NCBI GenBank assembly: GCA_037127315.1
Contig: JBBBDQ010001918.1
Coordinates: forward strand, 1,126,001 to 1,190,000
DNA length: 64,000 nucleotides
Source of the DNA: Ascarosepion bandense
Taxonomy: Eukaryota > Mollusca > Cephalopoda > Sepiida > Sepiidae
Direction: 5' to 3'
Shown here in pieces: positions 10,279 to 21,987 of the stretch. Every line of letters begins with the position of its first letter. The stretch's first letter is position 1. The notes beneath the pieces are model-generated. The model did no database searches, was not told where the DNA came from, and was given only the letters and a program-made list of their open reading frames with translations. Both the position numbers and the translations under genes were made by a program.

Positions 10279-11200
10279 TCATCTGAGCACTTTCAATGGT
10301 AGTAACAATAAAGCAGTGAGAGATTCACCACATCTGTGAGAGAGAAATTGAAGTCTAGAAAATAATTCTTCTCCAACAGGGACTTGCAGATACTTTTGAG
10401 CTCTATCAAGGCTAAAAAGTAAAATCTGGGCAATTCCAGCCAAAATATGACAACAGTACTCTATTTTCGGATGGACCTGGCTTTTATAATGGTAGTGGAT
10501 AGCATGAGGAGTCAGGTACTTACTGGTACAGTACAGGGAGCTGATCATTTTACCTGTATTTTTAGCAATGGATCATTTATAGGATTTCCAGATGAGGTCG
10601 GGTGTGAGGCTGAGCCTCAATTTTAAGGGGACATTCATTCATCATGAATGGTCATAGTTCAAGGTCTTATCTGCTGTGACGGAATGTAATCAGTTTGGTT
10701 TTAGATACACTGAATGTAATCAGTCACTGTTTTCCCCAACTGGGAAGTTAGTGTTGGAACAGAAGAGAGGTTAGATGCCAATCTCTGGTTGTCAAGACTT
10801 TTGGAGGTACACCTGTATATTGTCATGTCACCAGCATAGACATTTACAAATGGGGTATATTCTCAGGTAGATTATTTATATAAATCAGAAAGAGGGTTGG
10901 TCTGAGAACTGACTACTGGGGGATGCCTGCACTGACTGCCAAGCCTCAGAATATTGGCTGTTAATAACTATCTTCAAAGATCTACTTGTTAGGAAGGATT
11001 TTATAATAGAGAAAATCCTTCCAGTGATTTCATATTTGGAGAGTTTGTGTAGCAAATGTTTGTGCTACAACCTGTCAAAGGCCTTATGGTCCTTGTAGTA
11101 GAAACATTGGGATAACCTGATCTTATAACTAATCTTCTTAGTCTTATAACCAGAGAGAGACATGATAGAAAGATTTTTATAGGTATTAAAAGCACAAAAT
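10279..11200 (-). pseudogene. LINE reverse transcriptase, Jockey group, decayed
   Basis: The minus strand carries, in several frames, motif A of a Jockey-type RT (DHKAFDRL-HKHLLHKLSKYE), then ITGRIFSIIKSFLTSRSLKI, VINSQYSEAWQSVQASPS, a weak motif-C region, and a C-terminal block SQVHPKIEYCCHILAGIAQ followed by LDRAQKYLQVPVGEELF. These proteins copy LINE RNA by target-primed reverse transcription. The endonuclease and the poly-A end are not visible. Multiple stops and frame changes make it inactive. It is a different lineage from the LINE tails at 4516 and 51640, which share a common 3' tail that this copy lacks. Confidence 0.7.
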
Positions 11201-11610
11201 GCCTAATACAATAGAGGAGTTGTCCTCATCTTTATTGCCATGTTCATGATGCTTTAGCTGTTGTACACTCTGGCTTCCTTCAGGTGATTGGAATTTCAAA
11301 CTGAACCCATTATATTGATGACTGGGATATATTATTCTCATTCCATGAGCTATGCTACTTTCGGACATCTTAGTTAGCTCCCTTTAACTCAACTTTCTAA
11401 GTTATTTGTTCACCACTGCTGTAGCCATGTATTGAACTCACAACTGTTAAGATCACGTCACTGGATCTAACCAACACTTTTATCTACTGGTCCATGTGTT
11501 TTTGAGGATCAAAATAAAGGGTTTGGTTTGAAATTCCAATCACCTGAAGAAGGCTGTAGCATACAATGGCCAAAACATCATGAACATGGCAGAAGTATAG
11601 ACAAATACAA
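11200..11610. repeat. inverted pair of a dispersed element end
   Basis: The segment at about 11225-11312 (minus sense) and that at about 11516-11603 (plus sense) are inverted copies of one sequence: GAAATTCCAATCACCTGAAG, then AAGGCTG, ACAATGGCC, and AAACATCATGAACATGGC. The same sequence occurs as a tight palindrome at 34741-34928 and singly at 53640-53800. It carries a CTGAAGA...(G)AAAC layout similar to Penelope 3' regions. Confidence 0.5.
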
Positions 11611-11699
11611 GAGAAGGGTCTTGATTTTTCTCAATATGAAATAAGAGCATTCTTGAAATGTGGAGTCAAAAATGCATTAATTAATAAAAGGGTGATATT

Positions 11700-12045
11700 A
11701 ATGAGCTTATGGTTGGGGTAGGTGAGAAAAAAAATATATGTGCACACACACACACACACATACATCTCATTAGGCATTTAAGAGTATGGGGGTTTTAAAA
11801 TTTTCTAAAAATATATATATCTTAAGAGTATGAAGTTTGAAAATCTAAAAAAATGTTCCTGCTAACTTTTATTAGGTATCCCAGAGCATGGGGTTTAAAT
11901 AATTTCCTTAAAAATAATATATACATCTCCATACTTTTATTAGGCATCTAAGCATATAGGGGATGAACAATTTCCTAAAAGAATATATAGATATCCCCAC
12001 TTTTATTAGGCATTTAAGTTTATGGGGTGGGTCAGAAAATTTATT
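11700..12045. repeat. tandem array, about 66-100 bp unit (left block)
   Basis: Repeated units begin CTTTTATTAGGCATCTAAAA, continue GTATGGGGG, a TTTCCTAAAAATATATAT stretch and a CTCC-type end. Four imperfect copies lie here and three more at 12690-12905. A (CA)n run sits at 11743-11764. Confidence 0.6.
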
Positions 12046-12689
12046 ATATATATGTATACATACAAATACACATACATACACACACACAGATATATACAAT
12101 AAAAATTTAAGTGGTTTACACTAATGGAAGTATATTTCACAGTTAGATATTTACTTTTAAAAAGTGCTCAGTACAGAAGCAGAGCATAGATATGTATTGA
12201 TTATTATTAATATAATTTCAGTGAATTTCAGGATTTCACTGCCTGATGATGGCGTATTAAACACCAAAACTTTATAGCTATTGAATTGCTATATACTATT
12301 ATAATAATAACAACTATATATTATATATGTAAGTTTCATTAAAAATGACAGACAAGGTTTTAAGATTTTTGCATAATTTTTCATGTGTTCTTATAATTTT
12401 TCTTTTCAAAACTCAAATTATACAAGAATTGTTCAAAGGTTTTGTATTTTCAAGTGCTTTCAGATATACTTTTAGCCATTATCAAAAATGAATTTAGTTG
12501 TAAATATGTGTAATGTACATAGAGTCAATGTATGTTAAGTTCTGAACAAGTAAAACAGAATTGATTCTTAATGATTATACCTTGTCTGTCATTTTTAATG
12601 AAACCTGCATAAAACAGATTGTTGCCCAAATACACAATATATATATAAATATATGTATCTGTGTGTTTGTGTGTGTGTGTACATATACC
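12046..12689. other. insertion inside the tandem array, with inverted Penelope ends
   Basis: Contains a minus-sense Penelope family B 3' end at about 12325-12490 (AAGTGCTTTCAGATATACTT, TTTTAGCCATTATC) and a plus-sense end at about 12575-12640. The sequence GTTTCATTAAAAATGACAGA at 12326 faces its complement at 12587-12606. A CCTGATGATGGC...AAAAC motif at 12247 resembles the hammerhead-like motif of Penelope ends. (TA)n and (TG)n runs flank these pieces. Confidence 0.5.
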
Positions 12690-12905
12690 CACTTTTATTA
12701 GGCACCTAAAAGTATAGAATGTGGAAAATTTCCTAAAAATGTACATATATAAATCTCTTCACTTTTATTAGGCATCTAAAAGTATGAGGGCTGAAAAAAT
12801 TTCATATAAAAAAGATTCATCTTAAGAGTATTGGGGGTTGGAAAATCTAAAAAAGTAATATATGTCTGCTCACTTTTATTAGACATCTAAAAGTATGCAA
12901 CACTG
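12690..12905. repeat. tandem array, about 66-100 bp unit (right block)
   Basis: Three further copies of the CACTTTTATTAGGCATCTAA unit seen at 11700-12045, in the same orientation. The two blocks look like one array split by the 640-bp insertion between them. Confidence 0.6.
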
Positions 12906-13770
12906 AACTCTCTATCTCTTGCTGATGATGTTTTCTTTCATTAAAATTGAGAAGGAAAACTTTATCTGCCAACTAGTTTTACATGTTTCTTAACAAAGTG
13001 TCAAGCTATTTAAGAAGAATCAACCGGCAATATATAACTGAATCTCTTTCTCTTATTATTTACCTACTTTTGGGGCTTTTTTTCATGCCATTATCTATCC
13101 ACCACACATTAAGTAAACCCAGTTACATTAAAATCATTAAAGTTGCAATTGTCATCAGTAATTTAAATGTTTATTCACAAGGAATAAATTTTGCAATATC
13201 CTTTCTCAATAAATTTAGATAAAACAAAATTTGTATGCAGCTAAGTTTTGCTGCAAGGAAAATTTAATGTTTGCACATTTAATTTACATTTAATTAATCT
13301 CAGTTGAAGTTTGTTCATACAACAAATAATCAGGACACCTACAGTGAGTAGTTGACAGTTAACTATTTATGTGGTTTGCCTGAAGCATTTACTGCTTCAA
13401 ATGCAGGATTTTACTTTATGTTAACTTTGGATTGCTCTTAATTCCCAGCTGTTTTGAGGAACTTGCAGATTTAGCATGACTGTTAGACAAAGAAAACAAA
13501 ACAAAAAAAAAACTAAACCATGATATTGCCAAGGCTCCATCTTCAGTGCTGTATAAGATAATTTTCTCTCTCATTTTAAATTCAGGTCAAATAGTGTACT
13601 TTTTTTAGCTATCTGTTTCAAGACTTAAATTTTACCTTAATAAAAAAAAATTATTCATTAAATAATTCACATTTGTTTTCTTTTTGAGGTGAGTTATATT
13701 TGATAAACCATAATTCCTGAAATTTCAGCCATAGACTTCCCAATAACCTAAAATCTAAAGTCATGTTCAT
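12906..13770. other. spacer sharing sequence with 22.7-23.0 kb
   Basis: About 13120-13195 (AAAGTTGCAATTGTCATCAG, TAATTTAAATG) resembles 22715-22785, suggesting an old dispersed repeat. No gene is recognised. Confidence 0.4.
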
Positions 13771-13774
13771 AAAT

Positions 13775-13950
13775 ATCTTTGTTAAATCTAGACTCTAATA
13801 TGGATGTCAAGCATGACATCTAACCTGTTCTGAAATGTCTAAACTACTAGATACAAGAACTCAAGTTATGTTTTTCAATAGCTTTGTCAGATTGAGACTC
13901 TCATATGGATGTCAGGCCTAGCATCCAACCTATTCAGAAATCTTTAAATT
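13775..13950. repeat. tandem duplication, about 105 bp
   Basis: GACTCTAATATGGATGTCAA at about 13792 and GACTCTCATATGGATGTCAG at about 13898 start two imperfect copies in direct orientation, each followed by an ATCYAACCT-type block. Confidence 0.55.
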
Positions 13951-15300
13951 ATCACACACACACATGTATATAGAGTAATTGTCTGTGGTTAAATGTAACT
14001 GTAAAAATGGTCAACAAAAGGAAGAAAAAATAAGGTAATATAATGCAAAGCAAACAATATATATGAAAGACAAAACTAGGCAAAGGAGCAGTAATAAGGG
14101 AAAAAGTTGATAAAGTAATAGTTGTATTCATATGCAAATGGGACACATTTAAGTGATTGTATCATTCTGACTTCAATACAAGAAAGAATAAAAATATATT
14201 GGATAAGACTGAGAAGTGATTCATTTTACTGGTTAGAAAGAAATCCCAGCATGCATCTGTATAGTTTGTCTATAAATTTGGGGAGGGGATTTTTTTTTCA
14301 TTCTGTTGTATAATAGGGACAGGTGTGTTGAGATTAGGGAAAAATTAATCAATTATTTACTTAAAAAATATGGGATAACAGGAAAGAGACTGGAGGAAAC
14401 AAATCTGTATAATGACTCACAAAACAGTTAAAAAATACCCAGACCTAAACAATTTACTATGGCTTCAAGATAATGAATCCAGGAGGTCTTAAGAAAGACT
14501 ATCTTTCATCAGATCTCATAGACACGTATTACAGAATCACAAACAAAAGCATTACCAAATAATAAAAACCACATACTTTCAACTGGAGTAACAACTAAAA
14601 TGGATAGAACATGTAACTCAAAAAAATGTTGAGTTAATCTAAATGCTGACTGCATTAAGTTAGAAAAGGTTAGAAAATAAAAATTTCACCACTACTAGAA
14701 TATGTGATAAGTTGGCTTAAAAAATACACTTTTAAGAGAAAGATTTTATAAATTTAAAGCAACAGTTACTTTAACTGTTCGGTCAATAAATGTCAAAAGT
14801 TTCCTTATCAGGAAAGGACTAATCTCACAATTAGCATGTAGCTATTTTTAATAACTAGTAATTGAAAGAAAAATGGATCACCAGGATTATTAAATTTATA
14901 ATTATCTAATTTAATTGCTTGCTCAGGGCGAATTAATAGTGCATTAAAATTTCTTGAAGTAAACCATTTCTTCAATCATGTTGGTTGCTGAGGCACTACT
15001 TGTGATCTGATATTTTAAGAATTATGCTATTCTTTCGAATTTTAGAACATAATTTGAAATTTTCAATTATTAAAGTTGAATATTTTCTGCTAGAAACCAA
15101 AATGTTAGGATTTTTATAGGCATCTCAGAATCACTGAATTTGACCCGCACAAAACTGTGATTAAAAATAATGAAAACAGTGGGCGTAGCTCTGTCTTTTT
15201 TTACCAGATATTTTAGTGATGAGTTAGATTTAACACTTTGTTTCCCATTAAAATTTGCAAAGTTGTAATATTTTTTTTTTTTACAATAAAAAACAGTAGT
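13951..15300. other. AT-rich spacer
   Basis: No recognisable element. Plus-strand translation around 14450-14960 has LINE-like flavour but too many stops to assign. Confidence 0.4.
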
Positions 15301-15302
15301 AT

Positions 15303-15500
15303 TAAAATTTGAAGTAAGATTGGCATTAGCCAAGATAAAGAGAAACAAAGCAGCAGATCTAGATGGGATTATCATAAAGATATTAACAGCCTTAGACAAA
15401 ATAAATTCAATATATAATAACTGAAATAAAACCAAGTTAGGTACAGGTAAATGCAAGCTCAATTGAACAATCAGCTTCATTAGCCACTGAGGATTTTGCA
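15303..15500 (+). pseudogene. RTE-type LINE, start of RT domain
   Basis: The plus strand reads EVRLALAKIKRNKAADLDGI, then IIKILTALDK, and in a shifted continuation a GTGKCKLN-TISFISH block. This is the conserved entry to RTE/BovB-type reverse transcriptases (KxNKAxGxDGI...). It is a short internal fragment with stops; nothing else of the element is adjacent. Confidence 0.6.
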
Positions 15501-15814
15501 TGTAACACTCACTTCAAACTAAAAAAACAAAACATATGCACTGACCACCAAAAATGGTTTACTTTCATAATTTTCAGAGTGTGTTAATAACCGGGATGGT
15601 ATTAAAACTGTTTGGTACTTCAGCTTGTAAGAACCCGGATAATACTGTTGTTGGTGGTTTATTGGCCTGCAAACGGATATTGAATGATGGAAGACATCAG
15701 CAAACAAAATGAAGACTTGAGCAAAAAAAAATATATTGCCAAGTTTATTTTTGTTAAAAAAAAATACATAGAAAAAAATAAGGTTAGAGTGAACTGCACA
15801 AAGAATATCTCTGC
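15501..15814. other. spacer
   Basis: Nothing recognised. Confidence 0.4.
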
Positions 15815-16087
15815 ATGTTCATGTCGAGGGTGAGAAAAGTGCAGTGTCCTGAAAAGGAGAGTTCTGTAGTCACTGATGAGCATTGTCCTGTAAAGGAGAG
15901 TTTTGTAGTTACTCAGTGTTTTTCGGAGAAGGACAGTCCTGAAAAGTATAGTTTTGTGGTTGCTGAAATGTGTTGTCCTAAAAAGGATAGTTTAATAATC
16001 AGTGAAGAGCATTTTCCTGAAAAGTCAGTTTATTGCATATCATTGCTGCTAGCAAGGATGGCTGGAGCTAGAAATGATAATAGCTAA
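15815..16087 (+). CDS. ORF built on an in-frame minisatellite (hypothetical)
   Basis: A 90-codon ORF from ATG at 15815 to TAG. Bases 15840-16030 are a degenerate tandem repeat whose units are 36 or 39 nt (with one 18-nt partial), all multiples of three. The peptide is correspondingly periodic: CPEKESSVVTDEH, CPVKESFVVTQ, SPEKYSFVVAEM, CCPKKDSLIISEEH, FPEKS. The other plus-strand frames are closed by stops. Length-conserving divergence hints at past coding constraint. No splice sites, promoter or homologue is recognised, and a non-coding minisatellite remains possible. Confidence 0.3.
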   Translation: MFMSRVRKVQCPEKESSVVTDEHCPVKESFVVTQCFSEKDSPEKYSFVVAEMCCPKKDSLIISEEHFPEKSVYCISLLLARMAGARNDNS

Positions 16088-16589
16088 CTGGAACAACTTC
16101 TGGTCGTGTAGCCAGGGGCCGGCTGTTGGCTGCCAGAACAAATACTACACTTTAATCTTACTCATTTGAGTCATGGAAAGTCCTCTTTTTTTTCTTTTTG
16201 TTGATTTGCTGTCTTTTTATTGCTTTGATTAGTTTTACAACAATTGCTGATTAAGCTTTTTTTTGTTTTTTATAAAATATGAGAGTGTCAACAGGATACA
16301 ACAACACTAATGGCAGCCATAATGGTGAGAAACTATCAATCAGGTTTCATTTCCTTGTAACAATTGTTATGGTATCTTTTTTGTTACTGGTTACAATATT
16401 CACTTCTCTCATAGTTATTGCAACTACAATGCCATTTGTTATATATTGGGTAGGTTAAACTTTCAATGATTAAATTTACAAAGACAGTTTTCTTATAACT
16501 TGTCTTTAGGCTTCCTTTCTAATTATTTAAAATAATGTTTTCATAGAACTAATACTACTGTAACATTTTATATTTCTCTCAATAAGCCA
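16088..16589. other. spacer
   Basis: No coding sequence recognised. T-rich, with a short GGCCGGCTGTTGGCTGCC island at about 16119. Confidence 0.4.
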
Positions 16590-16855
16590 AGAAATCTGAA
16601 GTTTATAAACTTACTAACAAAAGCAACAAATTAAGAAACAGGAAAATTTTGTTAGAAACCAAGAAAAAACAACTGAACTATTATGTAATATCAGTTTTCC
16701 TCCATGGCAATGAATACTGGACAATCTCATCAAAGATGTAGACAAGACTTGAAGTAACAAAAAAGTAGTTTTACAGAAGATTACTGAGAATACCATGAAC
16801 TGAAGATGTGTGCAATGGCAAAGTCTGAGAGAAAATTAAGACAAAAAGGAAACTT
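16590..16855 (+). pseudogene. RTE-type LINE C-terminal fragment
   Basis: Shifted plus-strand frames show 'RNQEKTTELLCNISFPPWQ' and 'KWFYRRLLRIPWTEDVCNGK'-like text. This corresponds to the region after the YADD box in RTE elements, where 'MWFYRRMLRIPWT' is conserved. Frame changes are frequent, so it is an old relic in the opposite orientation to the large copy just downstream. Confidence 0.5.
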
Positions 16856-17789
16856 GTACTTCTGTTTATTACCAAATAATTTTAAAAAGTTCAATAAAAT
16901 GTTATAATTATTTGATGTTTTAAGGAATAAAAACTAAGGTTTTTTTCTTCTTTTTTAACCTTCAAATTTGATTTTATGGCTCAGTCTACAATAAAAATTG
17001 TCCAGACTTAGTAGAAGAGGAATATATTAATGCACTGTTGTATTTCAGACTTATTCAAATTGTGTCTGTCTGTGAGTACTTGTGCATATATTAAATGGTA
17101 CAAGCACATGTAATTCATTCATACACAAATGACATGCATATATGCATTGCATATATTTCTGCAAACTCACATGCAGACCTTGTGTGATGGCAAGAGAATC
17201 AGTCTTCTTTTATAATATAGATTCTTATGCTTCTAAAGTTTGCCATCACTAAATAGCTATAAGTATAACTCTACTGCATTTGAAACTAAAGCATTCAATA
17301 GTTTAATCATTTAACTACTTAATTATCATGTAATACAAACATATATATAATAATCATTGCCTAGATAATTAGAATAAACTTTACTTCTTACTGTCTTTTA
17401 TATTCATATCACCCACTGCATTCAGAATTCCTTTATTTTGAGTGACTCTCGAGACTTACTTTAGAAAGGAAGAAATGTTTCACCTTGAGAATCAATAATT
17501 TTCATTTTGTGGTTTATCCTCTTTCGGTTGTTTGTATTTCGATATCTCCATCATCAAACTCAAATTAAGAATTTGATGATAGAGATATTGAAATATGTTT
17601 GGGATTATGTCCTTGGATTGGAACTTGAGTATACTGAGGATCTTCAAGGGGTCTTGAATCCATACTGTCCTTATCCTGAAAGTACAAAATGATGGGAAAA
17701 ATTAGAATTAGTTAGAAAAGATACATCTGTGTAAAATATGCAATAAAAAGAGATAAGTCATGTCGATCACATGACAGTTATTTAGTGAT
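16856..17789. other. spacer with a dispersed repeat and a hairpin
   Basis: About 17175-17345 (GTGTGATGG, TCTTTTATAATATAGATTCT, ACTTAATTATCATGTAATAC) matches 22520-22685. A 27-bp hairpin sits at 17535-17595. Confidence 0.45.
17535..17595. repeat. 27-bp inverted repeat with 7-nt loop
   Basis: TATTTCGATATCTCCATCAT CAAACTC pairs with GAATTTGATGATAGAGATAT TGAAATA with four mismatches. It forms a compact hairpin in otherwise featureless DNA. Confidence 0.8.
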
Positions 17790-18610
17790 GTCACTCCTAT
17801 CTTTTTTTTCTATATGCCATGTCTCTTCAAAATGTAGGCGATCATTGCCTTCCACATCTCTCTACCTCCTGTAGCTCTCAACACCTTTTCTCTTGTTACC
17901 CCTCCCAAATGCTTCTCTGCCATCAATTTGTTCCAGCCTATCAAGTATGTCATGCATTGCTTTTCCTTATATTTCTTTCATTCTAACTGTCCTGTGAGTA
18001 TCAGATTTTCCAAGCCCTCCTTCCTCATTAAATGTCTCAGAAACTTCAGTTGTCTCTTCCTGATGCTAAGTATAAGTTTTTTTTTTCATTTCCATCTTCT
18101 CCAAAACCTTGTTGTTGCTCACATGTTTGGTCCATGGTATCCTTAGCATTCTTCATTAGAACCATGTTTTTGTTGCTTCAAGTCTTTCATTCATCTTTGA
18201 TCAGATTGTACAGCATTTGCTGCTATAATGAAGGACAGATATCATATAACAAACCAGTACTGTCTTCTTTGTTTTGAACAAAATTTTCCTGTCTTTCAAT
18301 ATTCTGCTTAGCTTTTGGAATAAAACCTTGGCCATCCCAATATGCCTTTGAATCTCATTGTCAGACTTTCTGTCCTTTGTTAGAACACTTCCCAGGCATT
18401 TAAATTTCTGCACCTGCTTGATTTTAGTATCTTCGATCTGTAATTGGCTTTTTGGGCTTGTCTTTTTACTGATGATCATGTATTCAGTTTTCTTGTAGTT
18501 TATATTTAGTTCTTACTTTCTTTAGCTACCATTTGTTAGTCCTTGTAATTTCCTTTTCAGTATCTGCTATCAGCACTGTGTCATCTGCATATCTTATATT
18601 GCTATTATAT

Positions 18611-18892
18611 TGGGTCTAATAGTGCACAGCAAGGTAATAGCCAACACCTGGTTTAAAGAACACCCAAGATGATTATGGACATGGAGAAGCCCAGGAAGAG
18701 ACACAAAAAAACAAATTGATTACATAACTATAAACAGAAGATTCAGGAGTGCAGTTGTTCACTGCAAAACTTACACAAGTGCTAACTGAAGAAGCAACCA
18801 CCCCCCATGTAAACTAAGGATGAAACTTCAGAGATTGAAGAAGCCTTGTGCACCACCCAGACTGCAATACAACAGACTCGTGAACAACCTCA
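18611..18892 (+). repeat. inverted duplicate of the LINE linker inside its own RT
   Basis: Bases 18611-18892 are, with few differences, the reverse complement of 19817-20094 (shared TGGGTCTAATAGTGCACAGC, GACATGGAGAAGCCCAGGAA, AGATTGAAGAAGCCTTGTGC). In plus sense it encodes the EN-RT linker block (KLQRLKKPCAPPRLQYNRL). It interrupts the minus-strand RT exactly between LKVLPSG and NIRYADD. Confidence 0.85.
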
Positions 18893-20384
18893 AAGTCCTG
18901 CCACTTGGCAGAACTTTTAGTTCTCTCAGAATTGTTTCACTATATAGGTTGAATATATCTGCTGAACTCATTTCCTGTTCATATGCAGGCAATATGCTTC
19001 CAGTATAGGTTCTTGATTATTCTAATGTTTCTTCCCAAATATGTCACAGTTTCTTAGCATCTATATCAAGTCTTTGTGGCATGCTTTGTTGAATGCCTTT
19101 GCATAGTTAATAAAACACATGTACACATCCTTCTGCATTTTTATTGCTCTTTCTGATAACCTTCTGAGCATAAATATCACATTCCTTGTTCTGGTGTCCT
19201 TAACTGTACTGTTCTTGTCTTATCTCCGGCCTGATTCTACTGTGCACTCTATTCATCAGAATTCGAATGATGAGTTTTGTTATGTGACTCATTAAGCTGA
19301 TAGTTCAGTGGAGTACAGATTCCTTTGTGCCTGCTTAGGTCTTCTTAGGTAGAAGATTCTTCCAATATATTCATCCCATTGCTGAGGTAATTTTTCTTTC
19401 TCTGATAGGATCATTCCATCCTTGGATTTTATGCATCCTGTTGCTGTGTCCATCTTTTGTCTTGTTTGTTCTGTTATTTTTTTATGTATATCTTTGTTAT
19501 TAGTCATAGCCAGTCTCTGTATTTCTACACATTTTTCATTGAGCCATTCTTCTTTAGCCTGTTTTCATTTGCTCCTTATTTCCTTATGTAGTTTCTGGTA
19601 TTCTGTTGCATGTCTTGGCATTGTTTTCTTTATCTTTTGCATCATGCCAAGAATCTCATTTGTGATCCACTCATTTATCCTTTTTTGTCTTTTTCTTTGG
19701 GATGATGCCATTTACTGATTTCACTAATGTCTCTTTTGTGTTTCATGTTGAGTTTCCATTTCCAGTTTGTCCTTTGTATTTCTTTTTCATGCTGTCTGTA
19801 TGTTTTTTCCTACAGGTTGAAGTTGTTCATGAGTCTTGTATTGCAGTCTGGGTGCTGCACAAGGCTTCTTCAATCTCTGAAGTTTCATCCTCAGTTTACA
19901 TGTGGGGGGGGGTTAATTCTGCAGTCTTGTGTAAGTTTTGCAGTGAACAACTGCATTCCTGAATCTTCTGTTTATAGTTATGTAATCAATTTGTTTTTTT
20001 GTGTCTCTTCCTGGGCTTCTCCATGTCTATAATCATCTTGGGTGTTCTTTAAACCAGGTGTTGGCTATTACCTCGCTGTGCACTATTAGACCCATTTTTC
20101 TTTGCGGTAATTGTGGTTTCCTAGTCCAAGTTACCAACTGTTACACCTTCCCTCTTCTTGCCTACTTTGGCATTCAGGTCTCCCATAATTTCTAGGGATT
20201 TACACTGAGCCTTGGCATTGTCCAGCATGGTGTAGAAAGGTTGTATTTTCCCCTCAGTACTTTGTGTTGCCAGTTCATACAATAGTATAACAGAACACAT
20301 TTCTTCATGTCTTGGTTTAGTATCAAGCCAACTTCTTTTTCATTGTTTGGTTTTTTTTACTGTCTATGTATATGATATGTATAT

Positions 20385-20692
20385 GAATGTGCACTGTGTT
20401 GCAGTGAATGTCAGCTTGAAACTAGAAATCGAAGGGCCAAATTTAAATTCCAGTTAAATTTGTTGCATTCACTTATGCACAAATACCCTTGGGAAAAGTA
20501 TTAAACCATCACTTCTCCCTCCAGCCATGGGTTAAATAGCAGAACAGATTGAGTTCTATAGCCTTGGTCAATAACCAGTCTACTGCAGAAAATAATGGCA
20601 GCCTCTGCCCAGTCAGTCAGTTATGTCTCTTTCGAGACATGCTTGCCCAATCGTGTATCACATATGGCACTTACCTGATTGACATATATGAT
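20385..20692 (+). mobile_element. tRNA-derived SINE inserted in the LINE
   Basis: It matches the SINE at 28388-28696 in the opposite orientation. The tRNA-like head is decayed (TTGCAGTGAATGTCAGCTTG, AAATTCCAGTT). The shared body is TGCATTCACTTATGCACAAA, TACCCTTGGGAAAAG, GGGTTAAATAGCAGAACAGA, CCAGTCTACTGCAGAAA, and the end is GTGTATCACATATGGCACTT. It interrupts the LINE endonuclease frame, so it is younger than the LINE. Confidence 0.78.
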
Positions 20693-20844
20693 CCTGTGGT
20701 TGTCATTGACAAAATCTCCATTGTTTGGCCATCTAGTTTCACATATGCCTAAAATATTGATATTCACTTTGATCATCTCCTGCCAAACATTCTCCAATTG
20801 TGACATTCCATGACCCAAGAATTATTTTTTGTTTGGTGCAAACA

Positions 20845-21415
20845 GTCACAGGATAATGGTCCAGTGACACCTCTTGCTCAAGTTATCCCTTTCTGGGATA
20901 AGGGATCCATTCCAAGGAATTTTATAACCTTTACACCGTTTATATTAGCAGTCACTGGATAATGGTCAGGTGACACTTATTGGACATGTTGGTCCTTAGG
21001 CAAGGAGTCAATTTCTTTAGACTTAACATCTTTCAATTTGTTAGGTTTCATATTTTGATTGACAAATGCAGTAGTCAATTTTCAGGTTTGTTTACAGCAG
21101 CCAGACCTAAAGGTTTCTTTTTTTTAACCTTTTAAGGGTCCAGTCTGAGGCTAAATCTACCTCTCCCAGTAACTTATAAGCATATTATGTCATTTCTCCT
21201 TGAGGAATATATCTTTCCCAGAAGCTTCAGCTGGCAGTCCAGAATTGAAAAACCCAAGACTCATTTTTCATTCATGGAATATGTCCTCATCTAGGATATA
21301 ATTGATAAATCCAAACTGTTTGAAACTGAAGTCCTAAACATGGCCTTTTGTTTCTTTTACAATCTGATTTACTGTTGAGGTATAAGTCATATATTATTCT
21401 CTATGTGGGATATGC
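20845..21415. other. spacer upstream of the LINE, with a short direct repeat
   Basis: CACAGGATAATGGTCCAGTG ACAC at about 20848 recurs as CACTGGATAATGGTCAGGTG ACAC at about 20953. It may be the LINE's 5' untranslated region. No gene seen. Confidence 0.4.
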
Positions 21416-21439
21416 ATATATGTGTGTGTGTATGTATAT

Positions 21440-21987
21440 ATATATATATATATATATAGTATATCGAGGCAGCAAGTAATTTTCTAAACATATGCTATTA
21501 AATATAAGAGACAATGAATGTCTATTATGTTTAATCATGAGCCGTTCTAAACGTCGTATTTTTGCTTTAATTTCAGTTGAAAATAAAGACAAAAATTCTC
21601 CAACATTTGGATAATTATTTATTGGTTTTCAGCTCACATGAGCCATCTTCAGAGAGGTTGTTTAAACTGAAATATTATAAAATCCATCATCACTGATGAT
21701 TTTATTTTGTGTTGACATAAAACTCCGCTTGGCAACAGCAATAGTTACCAAAAATAATAAACGCAGTTCTTAAGTTTGCAATGCAGTTTTATGACATCAA
21801 CCACGGGATAGCGTGAAATGACAACAAAACCATGTAGTCAAATGCAATGTAATATGTTATTTCCTGTTTTAAAGTTGATTTTATTGAGTGTTGGTTGTTT
21901 AGATTTGATGTACATGGCCTCCAATATCTGCAGGTTCCTCTTACTGTGTGTATGAGTAAGGATCACCGTATTGTTGACCAAAATCTG

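Larger units (their letters stand above)
17790..20840 (-). pseudogene. RTE/BovB-type LINE, near full-length, broken
   Basis: Read leftward from 20840, it first shows an AP-type endonuclease start (NVWQEMIKVNINILGICETR, W). An EN body follows (KEVGLILNQDMKK, WQHKVLRGKYN, a MGDLNAK-like end). Then come the EN-RT linker (19817-20094), GCIKSKDGMILSEKEK at about 19400, and the RT with FNLYSETILRELKVLPSG, the NIRYADDTVLIADTEKE box (about 18550-18600), MIISKKTSPKSQLQI, VQKFKCLGSVLTKD and a C-terminal WFYRRMLRIPWT-type tail. These proteins nick DNA and reverse-transcribe LINE RNA. Stops and frameshifts occur throughout. A SINE (20385-20692) splits the EN, and an inverted copy of the linker (18611-18892) is wedged between RT motifs B and C. 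Confidence 0.85.

Noticed and set aside
19422..20032. Overlapping plus-strand hydrophobic frames
   Set aside because: Antisense shadows of the minus-strand RTE LINE linker and RT.
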